From Rhynchonema sp. JSB1_4 (taxonomy: Eukaryota; Nematoda; Chromadorea; Monhysterida; Xyalidae), in NCBI GenBank assembly GCA_030248065.1, contig JASAMV010003622.1, positions 37,990-101,989 on the forward strand: a DNA stretch of 64,000 nucleotides, read 5' to 3'. Positions 50,804 through 61,337 of the stretch are shown piece after piece. The position numbers were made by a program, and so were the translations under genes. Position 1 is the first letter of the stretch; each line of letters starts with the position of its first letter. The notes beneath the pieces are model-generated. The model was not told the origin of the DNA, did no database searches, and worked only from the letters and a program-made list of their open reading frames with translations.

Positions 50804-52102
50804 GGCTCTATTAATTCACTGACCCGAACCTGAAAAAATTGTTCCCAAAAATACCCCCAAAAACCCCTAAAAAGGGGTTTGAAAGGATGTTTTTTCGCTT
50901 GTAATCGCATTCATTCGTGTCTATTGGTCAATAAGAGGCGTATTATGTGCACTGAACGAACAACGAACGTGCATAAATGTCCACCACTATCAAGCGTTAA
51001 TACACTACCGTATTGTCGGCAATTTTTTATTGAAATTCGATGATGTCGGGCCTTTTCGGGCCGGCACCCCGGCCCGGCCCGACATTCCGAAAAGTCGGCC
51101 CGGCCCGGCCCGACCGTTCGGGCCGGAAACCTCGGCCCGGCCCGGCCCGATTCCCACCTCTGAATTGAACCCCCCCTAAATGGCTCGAAATCAAAAATAG
51201 AACCCCCCCATTAATTGACCCCCCCATTAATAGAACCCCACCCCAACCTTCACCGTACCGCAGATTAGTGGTATGGTAGGGCTGTGTTGTTGTGTCAAAC
51301 GTTGTTTAAGCTTGCGTACACACAGTGTAGTGGCAGGCAAATGGTTGCAAGGTACCCTTGGGGGGGGATGGATCGAGATGGTTGCAAGGTACCCCCCTAC
51401 CCAGCCTCCGGAAGGTTGCAAGGTACCCCTGAGGTCCGAAAAAAGGGTGTTTTTTACATGCATTATACTGCAAATTTGGCCGAAAAATAGGTACTTTTTT
51501 GCATTTTGGCCGAAAATTTGCCTAAAACACCTATTATATGGAGGTTTGCGCGCGGAGCGCGCGAATTTTGGGGTTTTGAGGTCGAAAAACACCCATTTTT
51601 GCCTATAAAAACCATAAATTGATGGTTGCAAGGTACCCTCCGGGCAGTGTGGTGGCAGGCCAATCGACCCAAGATACCCTAGGGGGGGGGGAAGGTTTCG
51701 GACTTACTCGAGATACCCCCCAGAGGCTACCTAAGATACCCCTATGGTCCGTCAAAAGGCGAAAAAGGGCCGTTTTTTGCATGCAATTTTACTGCAAAAT
51801 TGGCCTAAAAATGGGTATTTTTTGACATTTTTGCCGAAAATTGGCCTAAAATGACCATTTTTGGGTGTTTGCGCGCGGAGCGCGCGATTTTTGGGGGTCC
51901 CGAGGTCGAAAAACACCTATTTTTGCCTTTGAAAACCATAAATCTACTTACTCGAGATACCCTTTGGGGTCGGCTCGAGATAGATACCCTTCCCCCCCCA
52001 TCCCCCCCCCTAAGGGTTGACTCGAGATAGATACCCCTTAGGGGGGAATCCCCCCCCCCCCCCCCCCCAGCCACTACAGTGCCTCCGGGGCAGTGTTGGA
52101 GG

Positions 52103-52133
<31 letters not shown>

Positions 52134-52571
52134 GGCCCCCCCCCCCAGTACAGTAGGTATCCCCCCTCGCCTGGTACAGTAGGTATCCCCCCCCCCGATG
52201 TTTGGCATGGTACAGTAGGTATCCCCCCGATTTTCACCCCGGTACAGTAGGTACCCCCCCCCCCCGATTTTGCCCCAAAAGTGCCAATTTTTGACAAAAA
52301 TGGCAGAAATTAGTTCAAAATCAGTGTATTTTACCTCAAATTACCCTAAATTCGAGCTTCGCGCTCAAATACTACGTTTTCACACGATTCGACACATATT
52401 TAACACATAAAAGATTTTCACCCCAAAACCTAACCCCCCCCCCCCAACCCCCCCCCCCCAAACCCCCTCTAGGTACATAACCCCCCCCAGGCCATCGGCT
52501 CTGGTACAGTAGGTATCCCCCCTCTCCGAGCGCGGTACAGTAGGTATCCCCCCCTCCAGAGTACCTCCAAC

Positions 52572-53584
52572 TATGGGTGGGCACAATACCCAATACCCAA
52601 TACCAATACCACCCAATACCAATACCAATACCAGTGTTTGGTATTGGTATTGGGTCTAATTCTGGTATTGGGTATTGGGTATTGGTATTGACGCTGGCCT
52701 GGTATTGGTATTGGGTATTGGTATTGGGTTTGCCCAGGTATTGGGTCAAAACCAATGCCCAATACTAATCCTGAAAAACCCAATACCAAACCAATACCAA
52801 TCCCAATACCTGACTCAAAACCCAATACCAAACCAATACCGTATTGTCGGAAATAGAACCCGGGGGTCTATTTTTTCACTGGGGTCATTTTGGGGGGGTT
52901 CAATTTATGGGGGGGTCAATTATTGGGGGGGTTATATTTTTCATTTGGCCCCCCGACGAAAAAAATCATTGTTAATAATGCCCTTAAAAATGGCTTGTTT
53001 TCGGTATTTTCTACCTTTAACAGCGTCGATTATGCTTAAAAAGCTGTGTTCTGTTGTGTACGCAAGCTTAAACAACGTTTGACACAACAACACAGCCCTA
53101 CCATACCACTAATCTGTGGTACGGTGAAGGTTGGGGGTGGGGTTCTATTAATGGGGGGGGTCAATTAATGGGGGGGGGTTCTATTTTTGACTTCGAGCCA
53201 TTTAGGGGGGGTTCAATTAATGGGGGGGTCAATTAATGGGGGGGTTCTATTTCCGACAATACGGTACCAAACCCAATACCAACCCAATACCAGACCAAAA
53301 ACCCAATACCAAACCAATACTAAGACCAATACCCAATACCAATACCAACCCAATACTCAATACCAATACCAACCCAATACCAAACCCAATACCAGGCACT
53401 TCAGTAGTATTGATCTGGTATTGGGTATTGGTATTGGTATTGGGTCTCACCCGGTATTGGTATTGGGTATTGGTATTGGGTCACCAATTTGGTGTTGGTA
53501 TTGGGTATTGGGTATTGGTACAGGGCCGGTATTGGTATTGGGTATTGGTATTGGGTGTCAAAAGTGGTATTGTGCCCAGGCCTA
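52572..53584. mobile_element. Element L4 (GGTATT/AATACC minisatellite type) inserted in L3
   Basis: Ends TATGGGTGGGCACAATACC and GGTATTGTGCCCAGGCCTA with a perfect TSD CCTCCAAC (52564-52571, 53585-53592). Both arms are arrays of ATTGGTATTGG/CCAATACCAAT words in opposite orientation, so the whole folds back. The terminal sequence and 8-bp TSD fit hAT. Confidence 0.88.
52839..53264. mobile_element. TA-flanked element L5 inserted in L4
   Basis: Ends CCGTATTGTCGG and CCGACAATACGG with TA on both sides (52837-52838, 53265-53266). Removing it restores the AATACC/ACCAAA repeat rhythm of L4. It is an intact relative of L1, sharing the ACAACGTTTGACACAACAAC core. Confidence 0.88.
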
Positions 53585-53640
53585 CCTCCAACACTGCTCC
53601 GGGGGGGTTGCAAGGTACCTACCCGTCCCCCCCATCCCCC

Positions 53641-54031
53641 CAGTGTAGTTCCTGGGGGGGGGGGAGTCCCCCCCTCGGGCTATCTCCCCCTCGGGTGGTA
53701 CACTATCCCCCTATCTCCCCCTCCGGGTACACTATCTCCCCCAATTTTTGCCTAAAGTGGCCATTTTTAGGCCTAAAATGGGCATTTTTAGGCCTAAAAT
53801 GTGTGATTTTCAGGTCAATGTTCTCAAAAGTCGCCAAAATACCCTTTTCATGAAGAATTTTTTCCAAAAAGGGGCAAAAATAGGTCAAATTTTCTCCCTC
53901 AAAAAGTGACTTTTTCCCCAAATTGGGTCTTCCCCCCCCCCCTTCCCCCCCCCCCTCGGGGGTACACTATCTCCCCCGCCGGTAAATACGGAGGGTCCGC
54001 TATCTCCCCCTCCGGACCAGGAACTACACTG
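53641..54031. mobile_element. hAT MITE family G in L2, perfect TSD
   Basis: 391 bp, ends CAGTGTAGTTCCTGG and CCAGGAACTACACTG, TSD CATCCCCC (53633-53640, 54032-54039). Interior AGGCCTAAAATGGGCA tandem words. Confidence 0.9.
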
Positions 54032-54890
54032 CATCCCCCCAAGGGGTGGTTGCAAGGTACCTACTCCTTATGGGGGGGAATCCCCCCATCCCCCCCCCAG
54101 CCACTACACTGCGTACACCACAGAATACAGCTTTTTAAGCATACCGTATTCCCTAAAATAGAGCCCCCCAAAAATACAGCCCCCCCTGAACGGGGTCAGT
54201 GAAAAAATAGAGCCCCCCCAAAAATACAGCCCCCCCCCCAACTTGGAATTCCCCGTTTGGGGGTCGTAAAGTCAAGTTCTTGTATACGACACATTATGTA
54301 CAACGTTTGTGGTTGAGTATATGATGACGTAAAGCCTTTTATGGAAGATCTGCACCTAAAAACACTCAATAATGACCAGTAACACCCTGACAGAACTCCA
54401 TTTGAGGGGCATTTTTGGGAACATTTTTTGAGATTTTGGGCAGCGAAAAAATACAGCCCCCCCCAAAAATAGAGCCCCCCCCCAAATAATACAGCCCCCC
54501 CTAAAAGGGGTCAGTGAAAAAATACAGCCCCCCCCCCCTTGTATTTTAGGTTTTACGGTAATTGCCGCTGTTGAAGTTAGAAAATACCGAAAACAAGCCA
54601 ATTTTATGGGCATTATTAACAATGATTTATTCGTCTGGGGGCCAAATGAAAAATATAACCCCCCAATAATTGACCCCCCATAAATTGAACCCCCCAAAAT
54701 GACCCCAGTGAAAAAATAGACCCCCCCCCGGGTTCTATTTCCGATTTCCGACAATACGGTACTGTATAGGGGATGTTACATAGGGGGGCTCTATTCCGGG
54801 GGGGGCTCTATTAATTCACTGACCCCTTTTTGGGGGGGCTGAATTACGGGGGGGGCTCTATTCCGGGGGGCTGTATTTAGGTTTTTACGG

Positions 54891-55027
54891 CAGCGGCAGC
54901 ACGTAATGACGCACAAATTACAAAATTTCTTTTTCTGTTTTTTTTTATTTGTCGTGGTGACCGACAAGCGCTGTGGATTTTGTGTGTGGTGTAACACTTG
55001 TGGATGTGGGTCTGACTTGGTCTGATC
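54891..55027. other. Short unique spacer
   Basis: Between the right end of L0 and the minisatellite element. Contains GTAATGACGCACAAATTAC and GTGTGTGGTGTAACAC. No gene. Confidence 0.4.
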
Positions 55028-55035
55028 GTGCCGGG

Positions 55036-55408
55036 AAGACTGATTATAAATAAAACGGATAAAGCTGATAAACCTGATAAACCCGACTCCCTTGCGCTGG
55101 GGGGAAGACTGATTACAAATAACCCGGATAAAGCTGATAAACCTGATAAAGCTGATAAACCCGACTCAGCTGCGCTGGGGGGAAGACTGATTACAAATAA
55201 CCCGGATAAAGCTGATAAACCTGATAAACCCGACTCAGCTGCGCTGGGGGGAAGACTGATTACAAATAACCCGGATAAAGCTGATAAACCTGATAAACCC
55301 GACTCAGCTGCGCTGGGGGGAAGACTGATTACAAATAACCCGGATAAAGCTGATAAACCTGATAAACCCGACTCAGCTGCGCTGGGGGGAAGACTGATTA
55401 CAAATTGA
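55036..55408 (+). repeat. 69-bp minisatellite, about five units, open in one frame
   Basis: Each unit reads GACTGATTACAAATAACCCG then GATAAAGCTGATAAACCTGA, TAAACCCGACTCAGCTGCGC and TGGGGGGAA. Sixty-nine bases is 23 codons, so the frame stays open (units of ITNNPDKADKPDKPDSAALG, GRL) from ATG 55028 to 55408. Unit 2 has a 12-base internal expansion. The last four units are almost identical. The lack of splice sites or homology argues for a repeat rather than a protein. Confidence 0.8.
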
Positions 55409-55510
55409 AAAATAAAACGGATAAACCCGAATCGGTTGTGGGACAGTTCGTTCCCAGTGATCTGGTCCGGATCCGGATGCGACTGTTTTGGAATTGGAAC
55501 GACGGCGTCT

Positions 55511-55657
55511 AATGTTTCACGTCAATGATTGTCTCGCTGTTTTACAGGCCTGCGATGTTTCATTTGGCTCAGGCTGGACGGAGCCTAAGCCTAAGCCTTA
55601 GCCAAGTGAAACATCACAGACACTACAAACTAGAGATAGTCAATCACGTGAAACATT
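55511..55657. repeat. Nested hairpin with four TGAAACAT octamers
   Basis: Outer stem: AATGTTTCACGT (55511) with ACGTGAAACATT (55646). Inner stem: GATGTTTCATTTGGCT (55553) with AGCCAAGTGAAACATC (55597). The loop contains AGCCTAAGCCTAAGCC. Both stems are built on the over-represented octamer. Confidence 0.7.
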
Positions 55658-55960
55658 ACTGCCCAACTGCTATTTACTGCTGCATTCAATTGGGACCAGA
55701 CCCCAACACCAGATCGTGCTTCACGCCACACCGGCCATACGCACGTTCCGCGTAATTCGGTCAGCGTAATCAGTCTTCCCCCCAGCTGCCCAATCCGGGA
55801 AGGCTGATTATATACATGCTACAGCATGCGTAATCAGCCTTCCTGAGATTGGGCCTTGGGGAAGGCTGATTATGGCTTCGTTTAATTTGTAATCAGTCTT
55901 CCCTCCAGAGCCTCTGCAGGGTGTACTGATTACAATGGTAATCAGTCTTCCATCAACCGG

Positions 55961-57254
55961 TCTGATTGGTATTGGTCGCACAATGACTAAATCAGAATTC
56001 ATCTACCCTGATCTTCAGGTTCAACCTTAACCACTATGCTACTTGTATTTTTGACAAAACATTTTCAGCTAAAAATAATCTAGCAGATCAACCACGTTGC
56101 CGCAGGTCTGAAACATTCTCTTTACTGCATACTTTGTGTGCGATCACGCAACGCAACGTCATTGCCCCGTCACTTTCCCTCTTCACGATTCAGGAAAAAA
56201 ATTTGACCAATTCTTATAAAGTCATTGTGCGACCAATAACCGTCTGATCAGCGTCTGATACTGTTGTTGTCGTCAAAGTTGTAGATGACCAGTTGAATTG
56301 CGTTCATAATGCTAGCCTTAAAGCTGATCAACAGTGCAGCAGTTATCACCCCGTTTCGCTTACTCAACCGAATATACAAAAAGAGCTTGCCATCCATAGC
56401 TGAGGGCAGCTCAATGGACGTTTTTTCTCCCGCTCTGGCGTTCCCGACGTCTCATTGAGGCTTTTGCTGAAAGTGGCGCAACCAACGCCAATGCCTTTTA
56501 AATACCTAGCAAGCGTCTGTTGGAGGCAGTTTGGGCATTTATCAAACGCAGAATAGCCTAAAAATCGAAGCTGAGAAATTCAGTTCCATGTTGAGATCTG
56601 TTTAATCGCATCAATTTATACATATGTAGCTGACGTACAGGTTGTTTAACAGGTTGCCGGTTACTTGGGCTGATTGTCCCTGTGTTGGGCAGCCTTCGAC
56701 GACCTTGATTTCTGAATCGAGCGAAGAGGACACGAAAAAACTTTGTCATTTCATTGAAGAAAGGTATCGGCTTCCCGCCGTCCGACAACGCTATGCAGGA
56801 GCATTTTATTTGTTTGGTCACATGATTTCGAATAACACCTCCCACTCACACAGGCAGCTATGGAGGTCGGATGTTGATGCTCGCCTGCACATGACTCATA
56901 TATATGCAAACAAACGTTCTGCAAACATTCGAAAGCACGGAACTCTCATGCACGGAAATGCCTGAAACCCCTTTCAAGTAAATTGCATGCTGTTGTGTTG
57001 ACCAACTTAGCACACAACCTGATGTAATGTGATTGTCTGGGGCACACTTAGTGGAACAAGTCGAAAAAGCTGACAAAGTTGCTGTTTGGGTTTCTTTGCA
57101 AGAATACATTTGATGAGATGAATCGGTATGAAGCTATATGTATGTACACTTTCCCTATTGATTAATTCAACAGATAACGAACAGCCAGCACGAAAATCGT
57201 GGTGTGGAAGCTTCATCAAATTTGAATATTGTGAAGCAGGATATTTGCCGCATC
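55961..57254. other. Spacer left of the ionotropic receptor gene
   Basis: About 1.3 kb. A + strand open frame (56642-56965) contains a plausible protein-like stretch (KKLCHFIEERYRLPAVRQRY) but no recognised domain or splice context. One TGAAACAT at 56109. Nothing else identified. Confidence 0.35.
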
Positions 57255-59793
57255 TTAAATTACCGCGGATGATTTGACCCAAGCAACAATTTTTTCTGCA
57301 AGAAGAACTCCAACACAAACAGCCATAAACACCAAAAATAAAATCAAAAGAATTAAAGTGTCGGGTAAATCGATAGTTTCCCATTGCTTCTGTGAATTCT
57401 CGCATCCATCTCGACGATGTTGTTGCTGCCTGTCGTATTTCAGCAATATTGCGTCGAACCTTAAATGAAAGCAATAGCACGAAAGCCAAGCCAGCTCTAC
57501 AGATTGTATGTTAGAGGTAGAATCTTATCAGCAATGGTTGTTTCTATTTTGTGAAATACCGCAGACGTTCGATTAAGCCCGCTCCTCTGAATAAGCTGTC
57601 CTGCGGGTTGATTTGGCAAGTTTTCCGAATAAAAAAATCTTTCCTGCCCCTCGGCTCGGCAGAGCGACAGAAGTCGCACATATTGCAGTGTTGTGCGTTG
57701 CGCACCACGTTTTTGTCAAATAATTACAATAACTTGTGCAGTTGTAATGACATTGTATAGTCCAAGCATCAGCTCATGGCACTTTTATTTGGGAGATTCA
57801 GCTTCCGTTGTTAAAAATTGTTCCTCCGCAAGGCAATGTCAGAGAAAACGGCGCACAAAAATAAAATAAAAACCGATTTCTCTTTCTTTTCTTTTTCGTA
57901 AGCCAACCAGAACCGGAACAGCTTTGGATCCTGTCAAGCTTTTAAGCTTACAAAAAGTGTCATGAGCTGATGGATGGACTATACCGATGCGAAACACAAG
58001 CGCCACAGGCGATGTTTTGAGAAAAAAACAAATAGAAACATGCATAAAAACATGCATTTCACAACAAAAAGGGGGAAAAGTATAAGAAAAAGGTGTGAAA
58101 AAATAAAAAAAGTGAACTAACTTTTCTAATTTTTAAAAACCGAAAAAGTGGCGAACTTTTTTTTAAATTTTACTTTTTTTAACCGAGCCCTGACCAAAAG
58201 CATATGCATTTACCAATTCAAAACGGAATATGCGCCTTTTATTCTTTTTATTCTGCAACTGGCTTGTTCGGAAGCTTGCCGGTAAGCCCTCTGGGGGCTC
58301 AGCTTGTTTGAATTGTTTGTGTGAATTGTTTTCTTTCAATCTGAAAACAGACACATGTCCCAAATAAGCCCCCAGTGGGCTTAATCGAACTTCGGGGCCC
58401 CCGAACTTCTGCGATATGAAGATTATGATGTCTCATAATACCCAGCTTCCGTGCTAAACATCTAAAAGTGCTCTGAGGACAAACTATAGCCCTTTCCGGA
58501 CGCTTACCGGTTATCAAAGCTTGCCATTGATTCTTCAAACAGCTGCGTGATGTCAGAGGACGTGTTTGGAGAGAACATCCAACCGGTGGCCTCGAAACCC
58601 CACTCCGGAAAGGGAATGATTCGCATCTTTGTGCACGGTGTGCTATAGTCCAGAGATCGCAACCAACTGAGGCTTGATATCACCATGAGTGCATCATTTG
58701 AGGTCGCCAGTTTTGAAAAGGGGCCGAACAGTGGAGGATTCTTGGTCAACGCGCTCTGCAAAGTTGTATTTATCGAATTAGTGTTTAGCAAATCGGCCGG
58801 TTACTTTAGCTCACCCGTAATTTCGTTGGTGCGGTTGCGTTTGAAGTCGTGACTGTGTCCAGAGCACTGGTCCCCGCTAACGTCAACCAGCTAATCCTTT
58901 TCTCTTCCACAGCGCGTAGCATTTCGCCAAAATTTTCAAACGGGAACGTCTTGTGCGGCACGACCAAGCGAAGCAGAATGAAATTGCCATACAGGCCCAA
59001 CAGGATTCCGATCGTGAGTTTAGTCAGACCTTGGAACAACCGATGAATTCGTAAATGATGACGTGCGTCGGATTCCTGGAAAATGTGAAAATCGGTTTTG
59101 AGAAATAGGAAAAAGGTACCGAAACAAGCGTGGGCTCGTTCGAGGAGTCATTTTTATTCGTCGAATAAAAACTGCGGGTTCAAAATACTGACTGTTAAAA
59201 AACATCTTCTTTAAAATCATTCAAAAGCTTTAGAGCCCAATGTCATTTTTTGCAATTTTCCCCATGACGACAAAAATTTTATGTGATCTAAAATCATTGG
59301 CTGGTATGCACAAATCGGTGGAGTGGAGCTTTAAAGTTGAGTTGAAAGTTTGCTGGACAATAATGTTGGTTTGAAAATCAGTGCCGCTGATCAATTTCAC
59401 CGAACTGTAGTTCGATTGAGTGGAAATGGGTGGAATTATTGGACGGAAACATCGCACATGTTATTGCATGAACTGTGTGGCTGTGTTGTGTGTGAACCAG
59501 TGGTTTTTTAAAAAAAAATTTTTTTTTTTTATTAAAAAAATTTTTTTTTAAAAAAATTAAAAAAAAAAAAAATTTTTTTTATTATAAAAAAAACTCTCTT
59601 TTGCATTTATAATACAGTTGGAAAGTGTAATAAGCACACCCACACCCCCAACAAGAAAAGAGATCAGCAAACCAACAGCAAGCAAGAGCACTTATGCAGC
59701 AAAGAAGAGATACCTCATCGACCAAAACCACCCAACAGAGAAGAAGCTGACTTCTACTTTCATTATACCACAAAAAGGAAACTTACTTATCCG

Positions 59794-59833
<40 letters not shown>

Positions 59834-60930
59834 GTGAACAACACGCGGTCCATGCCAATTCAGTCTGGGTGTGCGGAGGATTTTACGCCGCGAAATTGAA
59901 CGTCAGTGTTTCCACCGAACTTTCCGTTGAACTGAAGGAGTTTGGTGGAATTTATCAGTTGCAGCTGTTTTCAACCGATTTTGGTTCACGGATATTTCCA
60001 CCCAACTTTAAAGCTACCTTCCATGCCACTATCCACTCCACGGTTTCATGAATAGCACCCATATTTAGACCAACCAGTATCGACTCTGCCAAACCTGATT
60101 TACGGCGTGCTTGACCAGTCGATTGATCCACTTGACATGTTTGTGAAATGCGTATGTCAGCAGGATGCACACCCAAACGAACACATCAAAGACGCCCGTG
60201 TACGAGTAGAGTGCACTCCAGTAACTGACGACGGCTTGACGGTCGCGGTACATGGCCCCTGCCAAGCTCACGCTCTCGGAACCCGGATATCGCACAAACT
60301 GCAAACCACGAGCGAGACGAACCGAAGTCACAACACTGAAATTCGGGTGATACGGGGTTTTGAGTTTCCGAAGGTTTCTGACAGCAGTCGCAGTGGTGAA
60401 CAGGCAGGGTTGTTGTGGAGGTAGAAGGACAGTTTTTGTAGAGGTGAACGGGAGGGAGCCCATTAGCCCAAACCCAAGCGCGCATGGGCAAGAGTCTAGT
60501 TTGCATGGCAACTTACAAACGATCTGTTGCCAGGTCGAACGTCCCATCTGCCACTTGGTCAACGATAGTCGAGTAAAACTCGTTACCGTGCGCCGTCTTG
60601 TTGAAATCAATTAACTTGAACTTTATGCCAAGTTCCGCTAGGATGATACCCAGAATTTCGGCACGATAGCCTGGCCATGGACACCTCTCAGTCACTAATA
60701 GGCGGGACTCGAGTGAGCATGGATTAACGAGCCCAGGCGTTGGAAACCAACCAATTCGCAAAGGATAGTCAAAGGAACCAAAAATCATGACTACGTTGCA
60801 CTCGACTTGAAAAAATGACTGCCTGTACAGATCGACCTTCATACAATAATACTGAAGGTGAACTGGAAATATGATACTGTATGATCTTGTAAAAGCGCTT
60901 GGTCCCATGTGCAAACAATGAAGACTACAC
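57255..60930 (-). CDS. Ionotropic glutamate/IR-type receptor, divergent
   Basis: A ligand-gated cation channel subunit, probably of the divergent IR class used in chemosensation. Reading 5' to 3': exon about 60850-60516 holds the S1 ligand-binding lobe (GYRAEILGIILAELGIKFKL, IVDQVADGTFDLATDR). Exon about 60420-60070 holds FSVVTSVRLARGLQFVRYPG and TM1 (GVFDVFVWVCILLTYAFHKH). Exon about 59075-58810 holds TM3 (LTIGILLGLYGNFILLRLVV, then PFENFGEML). Exon 58790-58520 and a piece near 58460-58350 (FRCLARKLGIMRHHNL) are S2 lobe. The terminal exon (about 57446-57255) has TM4 (DTLILLILFLVFMAVCVGVL) and ends WVKSSAVI. The pore loop between TM1 and TM3 was not located and may lie in 59.1-60.0 kb, where a fold-back element sits. 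No N-terminal domain is seen. Exon borders are approximate; a pseudogene cannot be excluded. Confidence 0.68.
59270..60050. repeat. Fold-back element with A/T homopolymer core inside the receptor gene
   Basis: The arm at about 59290-59460 (GGTGGAGTGGAGCTTTAAAG, ..TTTCACCGAACT) is an inverted, diverged copy of 59885-60040 (CTTTAAAGCTACC..CCACTCCACGG, ..AGTTTGGTGGAA). The centre contains alternating A and T runs (59505-59590) and an uninterrupted run of about 38 A (59793-59831). Confidence 0.6.
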
Positions 60931-61015
60931 TTTTGCTTGTTTTCCACATGATGTATGTATATGTGATCTCCGTGCAGGTAACGCAACCGGGACGCAGAAT
61001 TCTTTTGCCCTACCA

Positions 61016-61335
61016 CCGCGGTCGACTGCGGTCAACCGGAAGCCCACCGACCGCCATGTGTTACACATATATGGGTTCGCTCTTAAAAATATCGCTCTTC
61101 GCTCCCCTGGAAAACTCCGGTAGGTAAGGGTAACCCACTAACAAACACACACGAGCACGACCTTGGGCGGCAGGCATTACCGCTTGGCACGAGCACCAGA
61201 GCACCAGTGACGCACGAGCTTGGGCGGCCGAAATTACCGCTTGAGCGAGGTTTAAACTTTCCCTGTTTTTGCAAGGCTGCGCAATCATGTGGGCTTATAA
61301 CCGAAGCGATTTTTCGGATCCTACCAGAAGAGATT
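61016..61335. other. Spacer upstream of the receptor gene
   Basis: Contains a short direct repeat (GAGCACGACCTTGGGCGGCA / GACGCACGAGCTTGGGCGGC, 61150-61235, each followed by ATTACCGCTTG). No gene recognised. May include the receptor promoter. Confidence 0.4.
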
Positions 61336-61337
61336 TA

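Larger units (their letters stand above)
52091..53596. mobile_element. hAT-type element L3 inserted in L2
   Basis: Ends CAGTGTTGGAGG and CCTCCAACACTG with a perfect TSD CTCCGGGG (52083-52090, 53597-53604). The left part holds runs of about 30 G and 8-20 C (52107-52150, 52050-52068) and GGTACAGTAGGTATCCCC words. Confidence 0.88.
51323..54111. mobile_element. hAT-type element L2 inserted in L1
   Basis: Ends CAGTGTAGTGGCAGG and AGCCACTACACTG, TSD CGTACACA/CGTACACC (51315-51322, 54112-54119). Contains further insertions L3 (52091-53596) and 53641-54031, plus blocks of GGTTGCAAGGTACC, ACTCGAGATACC and GCGCGCGGAGCGCGCG. Confidence 0.82.
51006..54761. mobile_element. TA-flanked element L1 inserted in L0
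   Basis: Ends TACCGTATTGTCGG and CCGACAATACGGTA. The empty site is preserved in the paralogous element at 61661-61680 (TTAATACACTACTGTATAGG), against TTAATACACTA-[L1]-TACTGTATAGG here, so TA was duplicated. The interior is interrupted by a GGCCCG element (about 51020-51162), by L2 (51323-54111) and by another TA-flanked MITE (about 54143-54560). Confidence 0.85.
49100..54890. mobile_element. Outer TA-flanked element (L0), split by many insertions
   Basis: Left end TACCGCAAAAAAACCTAAATAG at 49098, right end CTGTATTTAGGTTTTTACGG at 54890. The host sequence is the GGGGGCTCTATT-type MITE, of which an uninterrupted copy exists at 61361-61805 (TA on both sides). Subtracting the nested insertions listed below reconstructs the order of that intact copy. 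No transposase anywhere; terminal sequence plus TA target suggests the Tc1/mariner group, by inference. Confidence 0.75.
55028..55960. repeat. Fold-back region carrying a 69-bp minisatellite and a hairpin
   Basis: The left side has repeated GGAAGACTGATTA units and the right side has their inverse TAATCAGTCTTCC at 55770, 55805, 55840, 55890 and 55940, so the block is flanked by inverted repeats. The interior holds the 69-bp minisatellite (55036-55408) and the hairpin at 55511-55657. Probably a non-autonomous transposon. Confidence 0.55.

Noticed and set aside
53236..53853. 205-codon + strand open frame of P/N/T/I repeats
   Set aside because: It is a translation of the AATACC/GGTATT tandem words of element L4 and the following MITE, not a gene.
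55036..55408. Possible CRISPR array
   Set aside because: The repeats are directly adjacent 69-bp minisatellite units without unique spacers, in an animal genome with no cas genes.
59618..59899. + strand open frame with a long lysine run
   Set aside because: The lysines come from the homopolymer A run at 59793-59831, and the upstream part has no protein character.
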